Of a stretch of DNA of 13,024 bases, positions 12,913 to 13,024 are shown piece by piece (within the stretch, counting starts at the first letter, position 1; every line of letters starts with the position of its first letter). The stretch is from the NCBI GenBank assembly GCA_002490725.1, contig DKUN01000021.1, positions 19,804-32,827 on the forward strand, read 5' to 3'. The translations under genes were made by a program, and so were the position numbers. This DNA is from Porphyromonadaceae bacterium UBA7203. Its GTDB lineage: Bacteria > Bacteroidota > Bacteroidia > Bacteroidales > Muribaculaceae. The notes under the pieces are model-generated. The model did not search any database. It was not told the DNA's origin and worked only from the letters and a program-made list of their open reading frames with translations.

Positions 12913-12996
12913 TGTCCGAAATGAGACTCGAACTCACACGGCCTAATGGCCACTACCCCCTCAAAGTAGCGCGTCTACCAATTCCGCCATCCGGAC
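12913..12996 (-). tRNA. tRNA-Leu (anticodon GAG)
   Basis: An 84-nt class II tRNA reading from G at 12996 to the discriminator A at 12913. The acceptor stem GTCCGGA pairs with TTCGGAC (one G-T). The D-arm region GGCGGAATTGGTAGACGC is typical of tRNA-Leu. The anticodon stem CTACT/GGTAG holds the loop TTGAGGG with anticodon GAG, reading CUC and CUU. A long variable arm (GGCC/GGCC hairpin) precedes the T-loop TTCGAGT. CCA is not encoded. Another tRNA lies 9 bp upstream, so it is processed from a polycistronic transcript. Confidence 0.95.
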
Positions 12997-13005
12997 AATA
13001 GATTG

Positions 13006-13024
13006 AGCGAAAAACGGGACTCGA
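13006..13024 (-). tRNA. 3' end of a second tRNA, cut by the window edge (probably Gly)
   Basis: Reading on the - strand from the edge: TCGAGT (end of the T-loop), CCCGT (3' side of the T-stem), TTTTCGC (3' side of the acceptor stem), then T as discriminator at 13006. U73 and an acceptor starting GCGAAAA would suit tRNA-Gly. The remainder is outside the window, so the identity is tentative. Confidence 0.55.

Noticed and set aside
12660..12953. 97-codon - strand frame
   Set aside because: It runs through the tRNA-Leu, the terminator and the aminotransferase promoter, so it cannot be a real gene.
1..13024. CRISPR array, prophage, insertion sequence, toxin-antitoxin or defence genes
   Set aside because: No regularly spaced repeats, no transposase or integrase motifs, and no paired small genes were seen. 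The only repeat pair is the 120-bp element, which encodes no recombinase.

Overview
The window looks like a chromosomal stretch from a Bacteroidales bacterium, possibly Muribaculaceae or a relative. I infer this from five promoter -7 elements of the Bacteroidetes form TAnnTTTG (four read TAACTTTG), the absence of strong Shine-Dalgarno sequences, a type B ribosomal protein L31, protein family matches typical of gut Bacteroidales, and GC-rich codon use against AT-rich intergenic DNA. I see no phage, transposase, CRISPR array or plasmid gene. The content is mostly housekeeping and cell-envelope functions.

Left part (1-5990, + strand): a terminator for a gene outside the window; a 120-bp element present twice (95-214 and 1626-1745, 117 of 120 positions identical) on either side of a secreted alpha/beta hydrolase gene; then three genes that probably act on the cell envelope: an LtaS-like membrane phosphotransferase, a radical SAM protein with a B12-domain-like N-terminus, and a GT2 glycosyltransferase that overlaps the radical SAM gene by 4 bp.

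Middle part (5999-8742, - strand): biotin synthase (bioB) followed after 2 bp by a long-chain acyl-CoA synthetase, one operon with its own promoter. Its terminator lies inside the 3' end of the convergent glycosyltransferase gene. Rubrerythrin (8901-9488, +) is divergent from bioB and collides tail to tail with a CPBP membrane protease, with a 31-bp overlap.

Right part (9458-13024, - strand): type B L31, then a terminator-like hairpin whose T-tract touches the start codon of trmN6, then trmN6 overlapping the CPBP protease gene by 4 bp. Upstream lie an aminotransferase with a textbook promoter, a two-way terminator, tRNA-Leu(GAG), and the 3' end of a second tRNA (probably Gly) cut by the window edge. 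Between the aminotransferase and L31 genes is a start-less coding remnant that resembles the C-terminus of a family 16 glycoside hydrolase.

I do not see a clear new multi-gene system. The best leads are the paired 120-bp element around the hydrolase gene, the hydrolase remnant, the altered cluster ligands in BioB, and the LtaS-like/radical SAM/GT2 neighbourhood.
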